Assembly: GCA_900239685.1 (NCBI GenBank)
Contig: OENT01000574.1
Location: forward strand, 32,620-96,619
Direction of reading: 5' to 3'
Length of the DNA: 64,000 nt
Origin: Rotaria macrura
Taxonomy: Eukaryota > Rotifera > Eurotatoria > Philodinida > Philodinidae
Below, piece after piece: positions 62,580-64,000 of this stretch; within the stretch, counting starts at the first letter, position 1; every line of letters starts with the position of its first letter. A program made the translations under genes and the position numbers. Under the pieces are notes generated by a model. The model had not been told where the DNA came from. It worked only from the letters and a program-made list of their open reading frames with translations, and made no database searches.

Positions 62580-63949
62580 ATAGAAATCAAATATGATCGT
62601 GCAATTATAATTTTTTTTTCTTGTTTTATTTGTTCTTGCTTTGCTTACTAGTCATATTATTTTCATTTTGTTTTTACATCTGACGGAATGACATGAAGTA
62701 TACTCGAATTGCATTACAGAAAATAATAAGAAATATTCACTGATGTGCAAATCTCTGTAGCGTCATTTAAATTTCTCTTAGTGTCATATCTCTTTCTGTT
62801 CGTTTGTTCGTTTATTTGTTTGTTTTATCAAACTATTATCTGCTATGCTTGTTTTTAATCACTATGACTCTCGAGTATGTTACACAGTACAAAGTTCGAC
62901 GAAGGACAATATATAAAGACATAATTTAATTTAAAGAAAAATTCATTATGACTATTATTATCAATATTGATGATCATCGAAAGGTGAAGACATTGAATTT
63001 TTTCTGCCTATAAATATGTCGCGTGACAAATGTTTTCTCGCAATTCATGCATGACACTAAAATTTAAAAAAAAATTTGTATGCTTTCCATCACTATGACA
63101 AGTCATTATAAATCTAATGACAGTAAAATAGTGCAAACAACTGTATTTCTAACTGATGGCACGAAAATTTTACGATAGGGAAAAATCGGTTCAACACGTA
63201 ATTGTAAAGAATTAATGTTAAATGTTATTTATAGGTCAACAATTCTTTCTTATAGAAGACATATTCTTATACGGAAGTCAAGCCGTTTCATCGAATCATA
63301 GAATAAAAAGTAAACTGAAAATTACGGAGATGAATAGTATGAATAATTTAATTTATGAATGCACATATTAACTAGTTTCATGAAAGAAAAGAAAGAAAAC
63401 GTAATTTCTTTGACATCCTATTGTAAAATGATTCTTGCTCTTGTTGGAATAGATGAAAGTATTACTTAATCTGTGCACAACTGTTCTATGAGCTATGTCA
63501 TGCTAAATAGCTTCTAAGAACAGACAATGGGGTTCGTCCCATATTATATCATCATCTGTCGTATGCTATTGTTGTCTTCTATCTTCCTTTGAAATCATGA
63601 TAGTTATTGATTTATTTGTCTTATTTCGAATAGACATGTATTCGACGTGAAACATTGCCAACGAATTAGTTTTTAGCTATGTGAACTTCTGTTTTTGATG
63701 CTTTCAATTATCATGAAGAAATCAATGTCATATCAGATTGGAACAACGTTAGCCCTATTAGTATTGAATGAATTGATCAAGTGCTTGTGGAAATTTAATG
63801 AGGAGTATTATCGGTTTCACAATAATTTCGAAATTCAAATTTTCTAGAGAGCGAGAAACGTCCTTTTTTATGTGTTGAAAAAGTCGTGTGTGTGACGTAT
63901 AGATTATAGCTTTTAAGAAAGAATATGTAAAACAAGTTCATCATATAGG
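62580..63949. other. Downstream flank of ORP gene, nothing recognised
   Basis: AT-rich sequence carrying the ORP 3' UTR and intergenic DNA. No exon chain or RNA gene was seen. Confidence 0.6.
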
Positions 63950-64000
63950 GGTGCAAAAAATCCAAGGCCTTGGGATTTGGTGCAAATAGATTTGGATTTG
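63950..64000. repeat. Edge of a possible dispersed repeat
   Basis: The window ends in a segment unlike the preceding DNA. It has the palindrome CCAAGGCCTTGG inside a longer imperfect inverted repeat (AATCC...GGATT, flanked by TGCA), followed by repeated GATTTGG units. It may be the terminal part of a repeat element cut by the window edge. Confidence 0.35.

Noticed and set aside
1..64000. tRNA, rRNA, CRISPR array or intact transposon
   Set aside because: I scanned by eye for T-loop-like strings, regular spaced repeats and transposase or reverse-transcriptase motifs and found none convincing; a covariance-model search would be decisive.

Overview
The window is nuclear DNA of a small invertebrate animal. 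It is very AT-rich, and its genes are split by many GT-AG introns, most of them only about 46-75 nt. The proteins are typical metazoan families: a mitochondrial arginyl-tRNA synthetase, a p90 RSK kinase, a TRIM-NHL protein, an ORP3/6/7-type oxysterol-binding-protein relative, MIC10 and a Tctex1 dynein light chain. The compact introns, the AT bias, splice-acceptor-like sequences just upstream of several start codons, and one intronless dioxygenase suggest a rotifer, most likely bdelloid. That assignment is inference, not proof. I found no CRISPR array, rRNA, tRNA or intact mobile element.

Layout. 1-5412 has no recognisable gene. RARS2 (+) runs 5413-14792 in 18 exons; its last long intron carries a small gene candidate on the opposite strand (13418-13780), possibly GFRP-like. 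A Tctex1-domain gene (-, 15628-16413) lies tail to tail with RARS2. A secreted M14 carboxypeptidase (-, 18074-19824, 8 exons) and an intronless phytanoyl-CoA-dioxygenase-family gene (-, 22577-23788) follow. The RSK gene (-, 26304-36503) has 12 exons in its main form and two candidate alternative first exons inside intron 2. MIC10 (+, 41085-41465) is a three-exon gene whose exons are too short to stand out as open frames. A TRIM-NHL gene (+, 44870-50536, 9 exons) and an ORP3/6/7-type gene (+, 56192-62579, 16 exons) fill the rest.

The exon models were built by reading splice sites by eye. Summed exon lengths are multiples of three: RARS2 1851, carboxypeptidase 1326, RSK 2367, MIC10 261, TRIM 2193, ORP 2424. 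This supports the models. The genes are unrelated housekeeping and signalling genes rather than a pathway cluster; two (RARS2, MIC10) serve mitochondria.

The most notable points are: the C-terminal kinase domain of RSK has Gln in place of the catalytic-loop Lys; RSK has two extra phase-compatible candidate first exons; a small gene is nested antisense in RARS2; acceptor-like sites sit 0-22 nt upstream of four start codons (possible spliced-leader sites); and the dioxygenase is intronless, with a predicted N-myristoylation signal. I did not find a wholly new multi-gene system.
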